DNA of 64,000 bases from the NCBI GenBank assembly GCA_965242615.1, contig CBDESR010000005.1, forward strand, positions 1,116,001 to 1,180,000, written 5' to 3'. The stretch is from CBDBCU01 sp965242615. Lineage in GTDB: Bacteria; Chloroflexota; Dehalococcoidia; Lucifugimonadales; UBA3495. How positions within the stretch are numbered: position 1 is the stretch's first letter; each line of letters begins with the position of its first letter. The notes under the pieces were generated by a model that made no database searches, was not told the origin of the DNA, and saw nothing but the letters and a program-made list of their open reading frames with translations. Shown piece after piece: positions 55,011 to 63,633 of this stretch. Both the position numbers and the translations under genes were made by a program.

Positions 55011-56507
55011 ATGGCTACTACCGCGCCGGCGGTTCATCGCAACTATATCGGCGGCCAGTGGGTGGAGTCGGCGGCGGGCCGTACTTACCCCATTACCAGC
55101 CCGGCCCATAAGGAGGTCGTCCTGGGGGAGTTTCAGACTTCAACCCCGGAGGATGCCCGGGACGCCGCCGCCGCGGCACAAGCGGCGTTGGAAGGTTGGG
55201 CCAATACGCCGGCGCCGGCCCGGGCGCAGGTGCTTTACAAGGCTCTGGAAGTGATGGGACGGCGCAGCGAGGAACTGGCCCGTACCATTACCGAGGAGGA
55301 GGGCAAGCCGCTGGCCGACGCCCGGGGTGAAGTGCGGCGGGCGATGAACATTATCGAGTACGCCGCCGGAGAGGGCCGCCGGATGTTCGGCTACACCACG
55401 CCCTCAGAGCTGCCGGACACGGTGGCCTACACCGTCCGCCGTCCCTTAGGCGTGGTGGCTCTAATCACCCCCTGGAACTTTCCCATTGCCATCCCCGCCT
55501 GGAAAATGGCGCCGGCCCTGATTTGCGGCAATACTATCGTGTTCAAGCCGGCGTCAATAACGCCGCTGAGCGCGGTAAAGCTGACCGAAGTTTTTGAGGA
55601 AGCCGGCTTGCCGCCGGGCGTGTTGAACCTGATTACCGGCCCGGGCGGCTCCGTGGGCAATGCCCTGGTGGAAAGCGATGCGGTCAACGGCATATCCTTT
55701 ACCGGTTCGACGGAAATCGGGACGGGCATTTACGCCGCCGCGGCGCAACGATTGAAAAAGGTTCAGTGCGAGATGGGCGGCAAGAATGCGGTCATCCTGC
55801 TGGCGGACGCGGACTTGGACAAGGCGTTGGGCGGCATTGTGTCGGGGGCTTTCGGCTCGACCGGGCAACGCTGCACCGCCACCAGCCGGGTTATTGTCGA
55901 AGAAGGGATTTATGACGCTTTTATGGAGCAGTTGCTTGACCGCGCCAGCAGCCTGAAAATCGGCGACGGTTTGGCGGCGGATACGGACATTAGCCCGCTG
56001 TCCAGCCAGTCGCAGTTGGATACGGTGCTGCATTATATCGGCTTGGGGACGGAGGAAGGGGCGTGTTTGGCTTACGGCGGCCGCCGGCCGACCGGCGGCG
56101 ACTTCGACCAAGGCTATTATGTGGAGCCGACGATTTTTACCGAAGTTGCGCCGGAGATGCGGATTGCTCAGGAGGAGATTTTCGGGCCGGTGCTGACGGT
56201 GTTCAAGGCGCGGGATTTGGAGGATGCGGTGCGGATTGCCAACAGCGTCAAGTTTGGCTTGTCGTCGTCGGTTTATACCCGGGATTTGCCGCGGGCGTAC
56301 CGCTATATCAACACCGTCGAGGCGGGGATGGTTCATGTGAATGCGCCGACTTTGGGCGGCGAGGTGCATCTGCCTTTCGGCGGGTTGAAGGCGTCGGGCG
56401 TGGGGCAACGGGAGCAGGGCGTCGAGGCGGTGGACTTTTTCAGCGAGGTAATCACGGTTTATATTGACTACGGGGATACGGCGGGGGAGCGGGCGCGGTT
56501 TATTTAG
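55011..56507 (+). CDS. NAD(P)-dependent aldehyde dehydrogenase
   Basis: A 498-residue ALDH-superfamily enzyme that oxidises an aldehyde to the acid. Motifs are RPLGVVALITPWNFPIAIPA near residue 143, the glutamate in QCEMGGKNAVILLADADLDK near 253 and the catalytic cysteine in GSTGQRCTATSRVIVEEG near 288. The late QEEIFGPVLTVFKARDLEDA is near 388. The ITPWNFP..IP..K..PAL pattern with KPA (no KPSE) fits the ketoglutarate-semialdehyde/succinic-semialdehyde branch. It is single, 80 bases after the tRNA-Ser gene, with GGGGGATGATG before the start. No related sugar-acid or amine genes are linked, so the substrate remains open. Confidence 0.9.
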   Translation: MATTAPAVHRNYIGGQWVESAAGRTYPITSPAHKEVVLGEFQTSTPEDARDAAAAAQAALEGWANTPAPARAQVLYKALEVMGRRSEELARTITEEEGKPLADARGEVRRAMNIIEYAAGEGRRMFGYTTPSELPDTVAYTVRRPLGVVALITPWNFPIAIPAWKMAPALICGNTIVFKPASITPLSAVKLTEVFEEAGLPPGVLNLITGPGGSVGNALVESDAVNGISFTGSTEIGTGIYAAAAQRLKKVQCEMGGKNAVILLADADLDKALGGIVSGAFGSTGQRCTATSRVIVEEGIYDAFMEQLLDRASSLKIGDGLAADTDISPLSSQSQLDTVLHYIGLGTEEGACLAYGGRRPTGGDFDQGYYVEPTIFTEVAPEMRIAQEEIFGPVLTVFKARDLEDAVRIANSVKFGLSSSVYTRDLPRAYRYINTVEAGMVHVNAPTLGGEVHLPFGGLKASGVGQREQGVEAVDFFSEVITVYIDYGDTAGERARFI

Positions 56508-56515
56508 CCTTTCCG

Positions 56516-56596
56516 GCGCAAGGCGGCTGTTGTGCCGGTTTCGCTTGGCAGCCCGGCTATGCCACCGCAGTGGAAATCACCGATTACCACGGCTGA
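56516..56596 (+). pseudogene. HigB toxin C-terminal relic
   Basis: The 80 bases before higA encode CAGFAWQPGYATAVEITDYH followed by G and a stop. This is the end of a HigB-type toxin (typically RWxxGxAYDVEIVDYH). The rest of the toxin is gone, having been cut between the aldehyde dehydrogenase stop and this point. The usual higB-higA order is kept. Confidence 0.55.
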
Positions 56597-56624
56597 CCAT
56601 CTTTAACACAGCCGGGAGGTAATT

Positions 56625-56963
56625 ATGCCCCGCATCCCTAAAAACGGCCCGCCCGCTACTTCGGGGGAGATGCTGCTGGAGGAATTTCTCAAACCTCGCG
56701 GCATCACGCAACGGGAGTTGGCCGATGCCATTGGTGTCCCTTACCAGAGGATTAACCGTCTCATCAACGGCAAGGGGCGGGTTACGGCCGGTTTGGCCTA
56801 TCGGCTGTCCAAGTATATGGGTACCAGCCCGGAGTTCTGGCTGAACGGGCAAATGGCGTGGGATATGTACCATGCCCTACGGTCCGAAGCGGCGGCCCTG
56901 GAACGCATCCAGCCCTTGGAACAAGATGACATTCCGGTTGTCGAGGAAGCGGCGGCGGACTGA
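56625..56963 (+). CDS. higA: HigA-type antitoxin
   Basis: A 112-residue XRE-family DNA-binding antitoxin. It opens with PPATSGEMLLEEFLKPRGIT, continues with the helix-turn-helix QRELADAIGVPYQRINRLIN and GKGRVTAGLAYRLSKYMGTS, and has the standard PEFWLNGQMAWDMYHAL. In a complete system it neutralises HigB and represses its own operon. Here the toxin is reduced to a C-terminal relic upstream, so the gene is an orphan antitoxin that could still bind other higBA operators. GGGAGG precedes the start at good spacing. The last residues are acidic. Confidence 0.88.
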   Translation: MPRIPKNGPPATSGEMLLEEFLKPRGITQRELADAIGVPYQRINRLINGKGRVTAGLAYRLSKYMGTSPEFWLNGQMAWDMYHALRSEAAALERIQPLEQDDIPVVEEAAAD

Positions 56964-57059
56964 GTCCCGGCTCCCTTTCCCCGATGCCTCGTCTTGGGCC
57001 AGTTCAGACCGAACCCGTCCCGGGGCGGCGGCCGGGGGTGGGGGGCGGCTGTGGGGAGA

Positions 57060-58175
57060 TCACTCCACTTCCTCCTCCAGCTGAATGTCCACCAGCCTAT
57101 GGGTGTTGCCGGTGCGCATGGCTTGGATGACTACCCGCAAATCCCACATAGGTCGCACGATGTCGTTCATCATCCCGGGTGGGACATTTACGCTGACGGG
57201 GCGTTGGTCGTCTGGAGTGACTTGGATGACGTTGTTGCTCTCCCGGGTTGCGTCGGCAAAACGCAGTATCCCGTTTATTTCCACAGGTTCGGCACTCTCC
57301 GGGGCCGGCTCAGCGATATTTGGCATGGGCAGTTCCGCCGCCGGGGTAGTAAGTTCTACAGATTGCTCTTTTCCGGCGCGGATCGCCGTAAAACCTACTT
57401 GGTGGACCCGTTCCCCGTCCGGGGCGATCTTTCTGACCAAGAGAAAGAAATTACGCAGATAGACCGCGTCAGAAATAATCTCCCTTATCTCGTTAATCTT
57501 GACCCGGTCAACCAAACCAATCAGGCTCATAAACTCGTCCAGAACGGCGACGTCGAACATTCCAGGCAAACTGGGTTGAATCGGATTGCCGAATTTCAGC
57601 GAAAGAGCGAAGCTCCCGCTCCGAGGCGGCGAAAGCAGAGTTCGATGGCTCTCTTGTATAGCTTTGGGCGGGGGACCATTCTCCCGGAAGGACAATTTTT
57701 GCTTCCTTTCGGCGGTGCGGTAAATCAGTCGTGCCGTATTGTCAACCCGACGGGATACCAAGCCCCACTCGGCAATGCCGGAGCCCACTTCCGGACCGGC
57801 GAGGCTTAATTGCAGTTCGGAGTCGGTCAAAGTCACGCCGCGCAAGTCGAGGTGCCGCTGAAAGTAGATTTGCTCCAGCAGGTCGCGCAGTTCCTCGACG
57901 ATTTCCGGGTGGGGTTCTCCGGCCAAGGCGGTGGTTACAATCTGCTCGGCTTGGCGAAAGCGGCGGCAGTCCAATGCCAAGGTGCCGGCGCTGCGGTGGA
58001 GGATGGACCAGAGCAAACCGTTGGGTTCGTCGAGTTCCTGGATGGCGGCCAGTTCCGCATCTAGGGCTAGGGCAAAGAACTCCAAGGAGCGAGGCGTGTC
58101 GCCCCGGGCCCGCTCGCGGAAACCGCCATCGGCGAATTCCATCGCCTTATCGTGCCATTCCCTAACGTTGCTCAT
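57060..58175 (-). CDS. hypothetical protein with TPR-like N-terminus, second gene of an overlapping pair
   Basis: A 371-residue protein. Its first 110 residues are helical repeats (RGDTPRSLEFFALALDAELA, then LWSILHRSAGTLALDCRRFR and QAEQIVTTALAGEPHPEIVE), which reads as a tetratricopeptide-like unit. A middle region follows with LQLSLAGPEVGSGIAEWGL and VSRRVDNTARLIYRTAERK. A C-terminal domain has VTPDDQRPVSVNVPPGMMND. It overlaps the upstream gene by four bases (ATGA). The two genes have the look of a conserved pair seen in accessory regions, but I cannot name their role. There is no membrane segment. The pair is convergent with higA and its relic. Confidence 0.65.
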   Translation of the reverse strand: MSNVREWHDKAMEFADGGFRERARGDTPRSLEFFALALDAELAAIQELDEPNGLLWSILHRSAGTLALDCRRFRQAEQIVTTALAGEPHPEIVEELRDLLEQIYFQRHLDLRGVTLTDSELQLSLAGPEVGSGIAEWGLVSRRVDNTARLIYRTAERKQKLSFRENGPPPKAIQESHRTLLSPPRSGSFALSLKFGNPIQPSLPGMFDVAVLDEFMSLIGLVDRVKINEIREIISDAVYLRNFFLLVRKIAPDGERVHQVGFTAIRAGKEQSVELTTPAAELPMPNIAEPAPESAEPVEINGILRFADATRESNNVIQVTPDDQRPVSVNVPPGMMNDIVRPMWDLRVVIQAMRTGNTHRLVDIQLEEEVE

Positions 58176-58753
58176 TTCTGCCTGACCTCAGCTAGCGGCC
58201 GGCCAAATTCAACGACCATTGCATAGGCCGGCAACCCTAAAGTATCGGAACGGCTCATTTGACGCAACTTGATATTGCGTCGGCGTCGAACCAAAGAGTC
58301 ATTGCCCTCAAGAATACCAGATACTTCCAAGCGGACCCGGACAACAAGGTTGTCATCCCGCAGAAAGCTGCGTAATGCCACAGTCGCCGCTTGCTCAGCT
58401 TCGGATGCATTACTTGGGTCGCGGTCGCCCAGCCAGTAATCAAAGCCGGTGCCTTTCCGGGAACGCAGCAAGGGGCTGCAACCGATTTCCCGGATTGCCA
58501 GCAAAGCCGCTACGCCGGCCGCTCCGTGTTCGGCGGCTTCGGCTAGGTCATTCCAGGTTCGCTTGGCTTGGTCAGTTGCTGGCGGCCAAACCAAGGTATA
58601 AACTTTCCTGAAACTTCCCCGAACAGTGAAGGCGACGCACTGCGAATGGCCTTGTTCCTCCAGACATACGGCCCCGGCCTGAGCCATATCATTGCCCCTT
58701 TCCCGGGTAATGCCCGGGATGACATCCGTATCCAAATCGTTCAAATCGAGCAT
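58172..58753 (-). CDS. hypothetical protein, first gene of an overlapping pair
   Basis: A 193-residue protein with EEQGHSQCVAFTVRGSFRKV, then LAEAAEHGAAGVAALLAIRE, the well-marked LRSRKGTGFDYWLGDRDPSN and RLEVSGILEGNDSLVRRRRN. The GTGFDYWLGD string suggests a small binding or catalytic domain, and a basic patch (VRRRRNIKLRQ) could bind nucleic acid. The protein is helical plus one beta sheet. It is transcribed with the next gene, whose ATG overlaps its stop. The start is at the ATG at 58753, although there is no strong binding site. The family is not recognised. Confidence 0.65.
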   Translation of the reverse strand: MLDLNDLDTDVIPGITRERGNDMAQAGAVCLEEQGHSQCVAFTVRGSFRKVYTLVWPPATDQAKRTWNDLAEAAEHGAAGVAALLAIREIGCSPLLRSRKGTGFDYWLGDRDPSNASEAEQAATVALRSFLRDDNLVVRVRLEVSGILEGNDSLVRRRRNIKLRQMSRSDTLGLPAYAMVVEFGRPLAEVRQK

Positions 58754-58943
58754 AGGCCGACCGCTGCGTCAGGTTGTAGCATCGCGTTGAACCAAACTCG
58801 TGGAAATCCGCAAGAAAAACGATTGACAACTTTAACAACGATTCATCCCACTGGCAATACCTCGTCAAAATTCCCGGCTTTTCCCCATTTTCTATGCTAT
58901 ACTACCCCCGCCAGTCATCCCCAAAAAGGAGCTGCCTTTACCA

Positions 58944-60224
58944 ATGCTCTCCCACCACGACAACGAAACTTTAACCCGGGTCGGGCCGGATACGCCCATG
59001 GGACAAGCACTGCGCTGCTATTGGCTGCCGGCCTTGCTGGCGGCGGAACTGCCGGAGCCGGACGGGGCGCCGGTGCGGGTGCGTTTGCTGGGCGAGGATT
59101 TGGTGGCTTTCCGCGCTACTGACGGCCGGGTGGGACTGCTGGACGAGTTTTGCCCCCATCGCTTGGCGTCGCTGTTTCTGGGGCGCAACGAGGAAGGCGG
59201 CTTGCGCTGCGTCTATCACGGCTGGAAGTTTGACCCGGCCGGCCGTTGTCTGGATATGATGAACGAGCCGCCGGGCAGCGACTACCCGACCAAAGTCCGC
59301 ATTACCGCCTACCCCACCTTGGAACAGGGCGGCCTCCTCTGGGCTTACTTGGGCGACCCGGCCCGCCGGCCGCCGCCGCCTAACTTCGAGTGGACGCAGG
59401 TTGCGGCGACCCACCGCCGGGTCTCCAAGAACTGGCAAGTTTGCAACTGGCTGCAAGCTCTGGAAGGCGGCATCGACACCGCCCATGCGCCCATCCTGCA
59501 CCGCACCATCACCCCGGACACCGACCAGGCCGGCATCGGTATTAACACCGACTTTGTGCAGGGCGGCGCGCCGGCTCTGGAAGTGGACATCACCGACTAC
59601 GGCTATCGCTATGTGGGCATCCGCGCTTTGGGCGAACGGGGCAACTTTGTCCGGGCTTACCAGTATATTATGCCCTTTCACCAGATGCGCCCCCGCCAGT
59701 CCGGGTACAAAGGGCAGGCGGCTAAACAAGTTATTGCCGGCCACGCTTGGGTGCCGATGGATGATGAAAATTGTATGATTTATAACTGGGTCTATAGCTT
59801 TGGCCCGGAGCCGATAACCGATGCCGAATGGACGGAGATTGAGCGCGGCTACGGCCGCGGCCCCGGGCAATTGACCGCCGACTACCGCAGCATCGGCAAT
59901 CGGGAAAATGATTGGCTGATTGACCGGCAGGTACAGAAGTACGAAACCTTTACCGGCATTGCCGGCATTAACGCCCAGGATGTGGCGGTGCAGGAAAGTA
60001 TGGGGACGATAGTTGACCGCACCCGGGAGAACCTGACCCGCAGCGATATGGCTATCGTGCAAGCCCGCCGGATGCTGCTGCAAGCGGCCGCGACCGTTGC
60101 CGATGGCGGGACGCCGCCGGGCATCGCGCCTACCTACTACAACGCCCGGGCTATTGAGCAAATCCTGCCCTCCGGCGCCGACTGGCGGGCGGCAATGCTG
60201 GATTTGTTGCACCCGGGCGGGTAG
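58944..60224 (+). CDS. Rieske-type (2Fe-2S) ring-hydroxylating oxygenase, phthalate-dioxygenase-like
   Basis: A 426-residue oxygenase alpha-type subunit. The Rieske centre is CPHRLASLFLGR with CVYHGWKFDPAGRC (C-x-H ... C-x2-H), near residues 71-97. The C-terminal catalytic domain shows the mononuclear-iron pattern with EGGIDTAHAPILHRT near 173. The layout and length resemble the phthalate 4,5-dioxygenase group, which act with a separate reductase. No reductase or ferredoxin gene is adjacent. The next gene is an HpaB-type hydroxylase (137-base gap), so the two may work in the same aromatic degradation pathway. AAAAAGGAG stands before the start. Confidence 0.9.
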   Translation: MLSHHDNETLTRVGPDTPMGQALRCYWLPALLAAELPEPDGAPVRVRLLGEDLVAFRATDGRVGLLDEFCPHRLASLFLGRNEEGGLRCVYHGWKFDPAGRCLDMMNEPPGSDYPTKVRITAYPTLEQGGLLWAYLGDPARRPPPPNFEWTQVAATHRRVSKNWQVCNWLQALEGGIDTAHAPILHRTITPDTDQAGIGINTDFVQGGAPALEVDITDYGYRYVGIRALGERGNFVRAYQYIMPFHQMRPRQSGYKGQAAKQVIAGHAWVPMDDENCMIYNWVYSFGPEPITDAEWTEIERGYGRGPGQLTADYRSIGNRENDWLIDRQVQKYETFTGIAGINAQDVAVQESMGTIVDRTRENLTRSDMAIVQARRMLLQAAATVADGGTPPGIAPTYYNARAIEQILPSGADWRAAMLDLLHPGG

Positions 60225-60361
60225 AAGTCGCGCCAAGTCAGCCGGCGGTTAAGGATGGGGAAGGGACGCCGTTGCTTGGGGCAGCAAAAGTTCTCAATCT
60301 ATCCCCAACTATCCGGCCCATCCGGTTAAGCCGCGTCGGAATCAAACAGGAGGAAAATGTT

Positions 60362-61816
60362 ATGCCGGCCCGAACTGGCGCGGATTATCTGGCCCGGCTG
60401 CGGGCGGCGGCTCCGGAAGTTTATATCGAGGGGCAGCGGGTTGCGGATGTTACTGCTCATCCGGCCCTCCGCAATGGCGCCGGCACGGTGGCCGCTCTCT
60501 ACGATTTGCAGCAGCATCCGGAAATCGGCCCGGAAATGCCTTATCCCTCGCCTAGCAGCGGCGACCCGGTGGGGCTGTCCTTTATCATCCCGCGCACCGC
60601 CGTCGATTTGGAACGCCGCCGGGTGATGATGACCCATTGGGCGCGGGTCAGCTGCGGGATGATGGGGCGCACTCCGGATTTTCTCAATGTGGCGGTGATG
60701 TCGATGGCCGCCGCCAGCGATTATTGCGGCCAGAACCGGCCGGAGTTCAAGCAGAACATTGAAAACTACTACGAATATATCCGGGAGAACGACCTGACTC
60801 TGACCCATACCCTGGTCAACCTGCAACGCAGCCGCTCGCCGCTGACTACTGCCCTCGAAGACCGCACTGATGTAGCTTTGGCGGTGGTCAAGGAAACCGA
60901 CGCCGGCATCATTGTCAACGGCGCCCGGGTGCTGGCTACCCTCGGCCCCCTGTCCGATGAAATTATCGTCTATCCGGCGCGCACCCACCGGCTGCCGGCC
61001 GGCACCGGGGAACGCTACGCCTTCGGCTTTGCCCTGCCTTGCAATACGCCGGGGATGAAGTTCCTGTGCCGGGAGAGCTTTGACTTGGGCCGTTCCCATT
61101 TCGACCATCCGCTGGCTTCCCGGTTCGAGGAAATGGACGCCATCGTGTTCTTTAACAATGTGCTGGTGCCTTGGGAGCGGGTCTTTCTGCTGGGGGATGT
61201 GGAACTGGCTAACGGCTGGGCTGAGGCTACCAACCGCAATGCCCACACCGGCCATCAAGTAGTCGCCAAGAATGTGGTCAAGGGCGAGTTCATCCTGGGC
61301 TTGGCCGAGCTGATGACCCGTACTCTGGGTTCCACCGGATTGCCGCAAGTGCAGCAGCTAATCGCCGAAGTCATTGAAAATCTGGAAGTTACCAAAGCCT
61401 GCCTGCGGGCCGCCGAAGTTGACGCCCAAATGGACCGTTGGGGCGTGTTGTGTCCTCCCTATATGCCCTTGCTAGTGGCGCGGAGTCTGTTTATTCGGAT
61501 GTATCCCCGGATGGCGGAAATCCTGCATCTGTTGGGGTCGAGCAGTTTGATGGCGTTGCCTACGGAAGCCGACTTGGACGGCCCGCTGGCTCCGGAAATT
61601 CATCAATACTTGGACACCGACACGGCTACGGCGGCGGAGCGGGTGCGGCTGTTCCGCTTGGCGTGGGATACCTGTTGCAGTTCTTTTGCCGGGCGGCAGG
61701 TTTTGTACGAACGCTACTTCGGCGGAGACGCGGCGCGCAACGCCGCCGTAATTTACAGTCAGTTCGACCGGGAGCCGGCGGCCGAATGGGTGCAGCGGTT
61801 TTTGGAGCAGGAGTGA
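60362..61816 (+). CDS. 4-hydroxyphenylacetate 3-hydroxylase (HpaB)-family flavin monooxygenase
   Basis: A 484-residue acyl-CoA-dehydrogenase-fold hydroxylase. It begins MPARTGADYLARLRAAAPEV and has YIEGQRVADVTAHPALRNGA, then TALEDRTDVALAVVKETDAG and an ALPCNTPGMKFLCRESFDLG region. Later come WERVFLLGDVELANGWAEAT, TGHQVVAKNVVKGEFILGLA and GSSSLMALPTEADLDGP. These match the HpaB/vinylacetyl-CoA-like family that uses FADH2 supplied by a partner reductase (HpaC), none of which is adjacent. The start is at ATG 60362, with AGGAGG seven bases upstream. The substrate is probably an aromatic compound; 4-hydroxyphenylacetate itself is not certain. Confidence 0.88.
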   Translation: MPARTGADYLARLRAAAPEVYIEGQRVADVTAHPALRNGAGTVAALYDLQQHPEIGPEMPYPSPSSGDPVGLSFIIPRTAVDLERRRVMMTHWARVSCGMMGRTPDFLNVAVMSMAAASDYCGQNRPEFKQNIENYYEYIRENDLTLTHTLVNLQRSRSPLTTALEDRTDVALAVVKETDAGIIVNGARVLATLGPLSDEIIVYPARTHRLPAGTGERYAFGFALPCNTPGMKFLCRESFDLGRSHFDHPLASRFEEMDAIVFFNNVLVPWERVFLLGDVELANGWAEATNRNAHTGHQVVAKNVVKGEFILGLAELMTRTLGSTGLPQVQQLIAEVIENLEVTKACLRAAEVDAQMDRWGVLCPPYMPLLVARSLFIRMYPRMAEILHLLGSSSLMALPTEADLDGPLAPEIHQYLDTDTATAAERVRLFRLAWDTCCSSFAGRQVLYERYFGGDAARNAAVIYSQFDREPAAEWVQRFLEQE

Positions 61817-61928
61817 AGCGGCGGGCGGCGCTGTGGTACGGGGGTATAGGGAAGCGGCGCAATAACCGGCTTGCTTTGCGCCGGGCTATCCGTTACAATC
61901 GCAACTGTCGCATTTTCCAGGAGCAGCC

Positions 61929-63527
61929 TTGAATTCGCCCAAGAAAATCCTCTACTACTGCCTGGCGGTCGTTCTGGCCTTGTTGGTTAGCGAAGGGGCG
62001 GCCCGGCTGGCTTATTTTCTGGCTTATGACCAGTGGTACGGCAGCGACTTCCCCGGCGGGGCGGCGGAAACGGGGCTACCCGGCGTTGCTGCGGATGCGG
62101 CCGCGGCGGGGCAGAATATCCAGCATCCCTTTTACGGCTTTACTTCCCCCTTGCCGGCCCATGACCTGAACGCCGCGCAGCCGCGCCAACGGCGGGAGGA
62201 TACGGTGCTAATCGGCGTCCTCGGCGGCACGGCGGCGCAAAACATCATCCCCAGTTTCCAGCGGGCCGTCCATCGCTACTTTTCCGATAACAACCTGCCC
62301 GGCCGCCCGGTAGTTCTCGAGTTGACTATGGACGATATGAAACAGCCGCAGCAGGTTACGATTACCGCCTATAACCTTTTGCTGGGCGGCAATTTCGACA
62401 TTGTAGTCAACCTGGACGGGTACAATGAAGTTTATCTCAGTGATGAAAACGCCGCGGCTGGCGTCTTTCCTTACTTTCCCTATCAATGGCACAAACTGGT
62501 GGGCTTGACTACCGAGGAGACTTTGCTGACCGGCCGCATTGCGCTGCTGGACGAGGAACAAGCCGCTTTGCGGCGGTCGGCGGCGGTCAGTCCGTTCCGC
62601 TTTACGGCGGTCTATGGGCTGCTGAACCGCTACGGTTATGAAAGGAACGCGGGTCAGATTGCCGAACTGGAGAGCCAGTTGGCGGCGACGGAATCAGACT
62701 ACAGTCTGGAAAAACACGGCCCCCGCTGGTTTTTTGAGGATGATGCCGACCGGCGGCAAGAGTCGGCCCGGGTTTGGTATCGCAGTTCCCTGATTCTGGC
62801 GCGCTGGTCCCGGCTGGCCGGCGCGGACTACTACCACTTTCTCCAGCCCAGCCAGTATGTCCCCGGCGCCAAGCCGCTGACGCCGCAGGAGTTGGCAACC
62901 GCTTACGCCGCCGGCAGCCCGGCGGAAGGCTACCAAGACGCCTACCCGCTGCTGGCCGAGTTTGGCGCGGAATTGCAGCGGCAAGAGGTCAACTTTTCCG
63001 ACTTGACGCAGCTTTTTGCGGACCACGCTGAAACCCTTTACATCGATACTTGCTGCCGGCTTAACGACCGGGGCGGGGAACTTTTGGCTACTGCGATGGT
63101 GCAGCGCATTGCGCCGTCGCTGCGCCGCGCCGCTGTCGCCGACCCGCCGGCTTCTCCTTTCGACGATGCGGCGTTGCCGACACCGCCGCCACAGCCGGAT
63201 GAACTGCTGATCGCCGCCGATTTCCAAGTGTACCGTACCGTCGACAACTCGCTGGTCTATGTCAAGGATGCCTGCACTGCCGCGGACGCGCAGTCCCGTT
63301 TCTTTCTCCAGATTACTCCGGTTGACTCGGATAACTTGTCCGCCGCCCGTCAGGAGCAAGGTTTTGACCTCTGGGATTTTCAGTTCGAGCGGGCCGGCGG
63401 CGTCTTGAACGGCCAGTGCCTGGCGGAACGGCCATTGCCCCGCTACGCTATCGCCGCGCTGCGTACCGGCCAGTATGGGGCCGGCGGCGATATAGTGTGG
63501 GAGGGGCGGCATAGCTTTCAGCAGTAG
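61929..63527 (+). CDS. membrane-anchored SGNH-hydrolase-like protein
   Basis: A 532-residue protein starting at a TTG preceded by CAGGAG. One N-terminal membrane span (YYCLAVVLALLVSEGAARLA) anchors an extracytoplasmic domain with LIGVLGGTAAQNIIPSFQRA (the position of the SGNH Block I loop) and NFDIVVNLDGYNEVYLSDEN. The serine of block I is replaced by threonine, as seen in several membrane SGNH-like proteins of polysaccharide modification. A late D-x2-H equivalent is not obvious. The last 110 residues (DELLIAADFQVYRTVDNSLV) form a separate beta-rich domain with two cysteines. A role in cell-surface polysaccharide is inference. Confidence 0.65.
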   Translation: MNSPKKILYYCLAVVLALLVSEGAARLAYFLAYDQWYGSDFPGGAAETGLPGVAADAAAAGQNIQHPFYGFTSPLPAHDLNAAQPRQRREDTVLIGVLGGTAAQNIIPSFQRAVHRYFSDNNLPGRPVVLELTMDDMKQPQQVTITAYNLLLGGNFDIVVNLDGYNEVYLSDENAAAGVFPYFPYQWHKLVGLTTEETLLTGRIALLDEEQAALRRSAAVSPFRFTAVYGLLNRYGYERNAGQIAELESQLAATESDYSLEKHGPRWFFEDDADRRQESARVWYRSSLILARWSRLAGADYYHFLQPSQYVPGAKPLTPQELATAYAAGSPAEGYQDAYPLLAEFGAELQRQEVNFSDLTQLFADHAETLYIDTCCRLNDRGGELLATAMVQRIAPSLRRAAVADPPASPFDDAALPTPPPQPDELLIAADFQVYRTVDNSLVYVKDACTAADAQSRFFLQITPVDSDNLSAARQEQGFDLWDFQFERAGGVLNGQCLAERPLPRYAIAALRTGQYGAGGDIVWEGRHSFQQ

Positions 63528-63633
63528 CCGGCCGCGCCGCTCGCCCGGAACTTGTTTCCATCCGGCAAAATCTTGAAAGCAAAGGAAATCGTCAAAAGCC
63601 TGGCGGCGCAATGGCATACCAGGAGCAGCAGGA

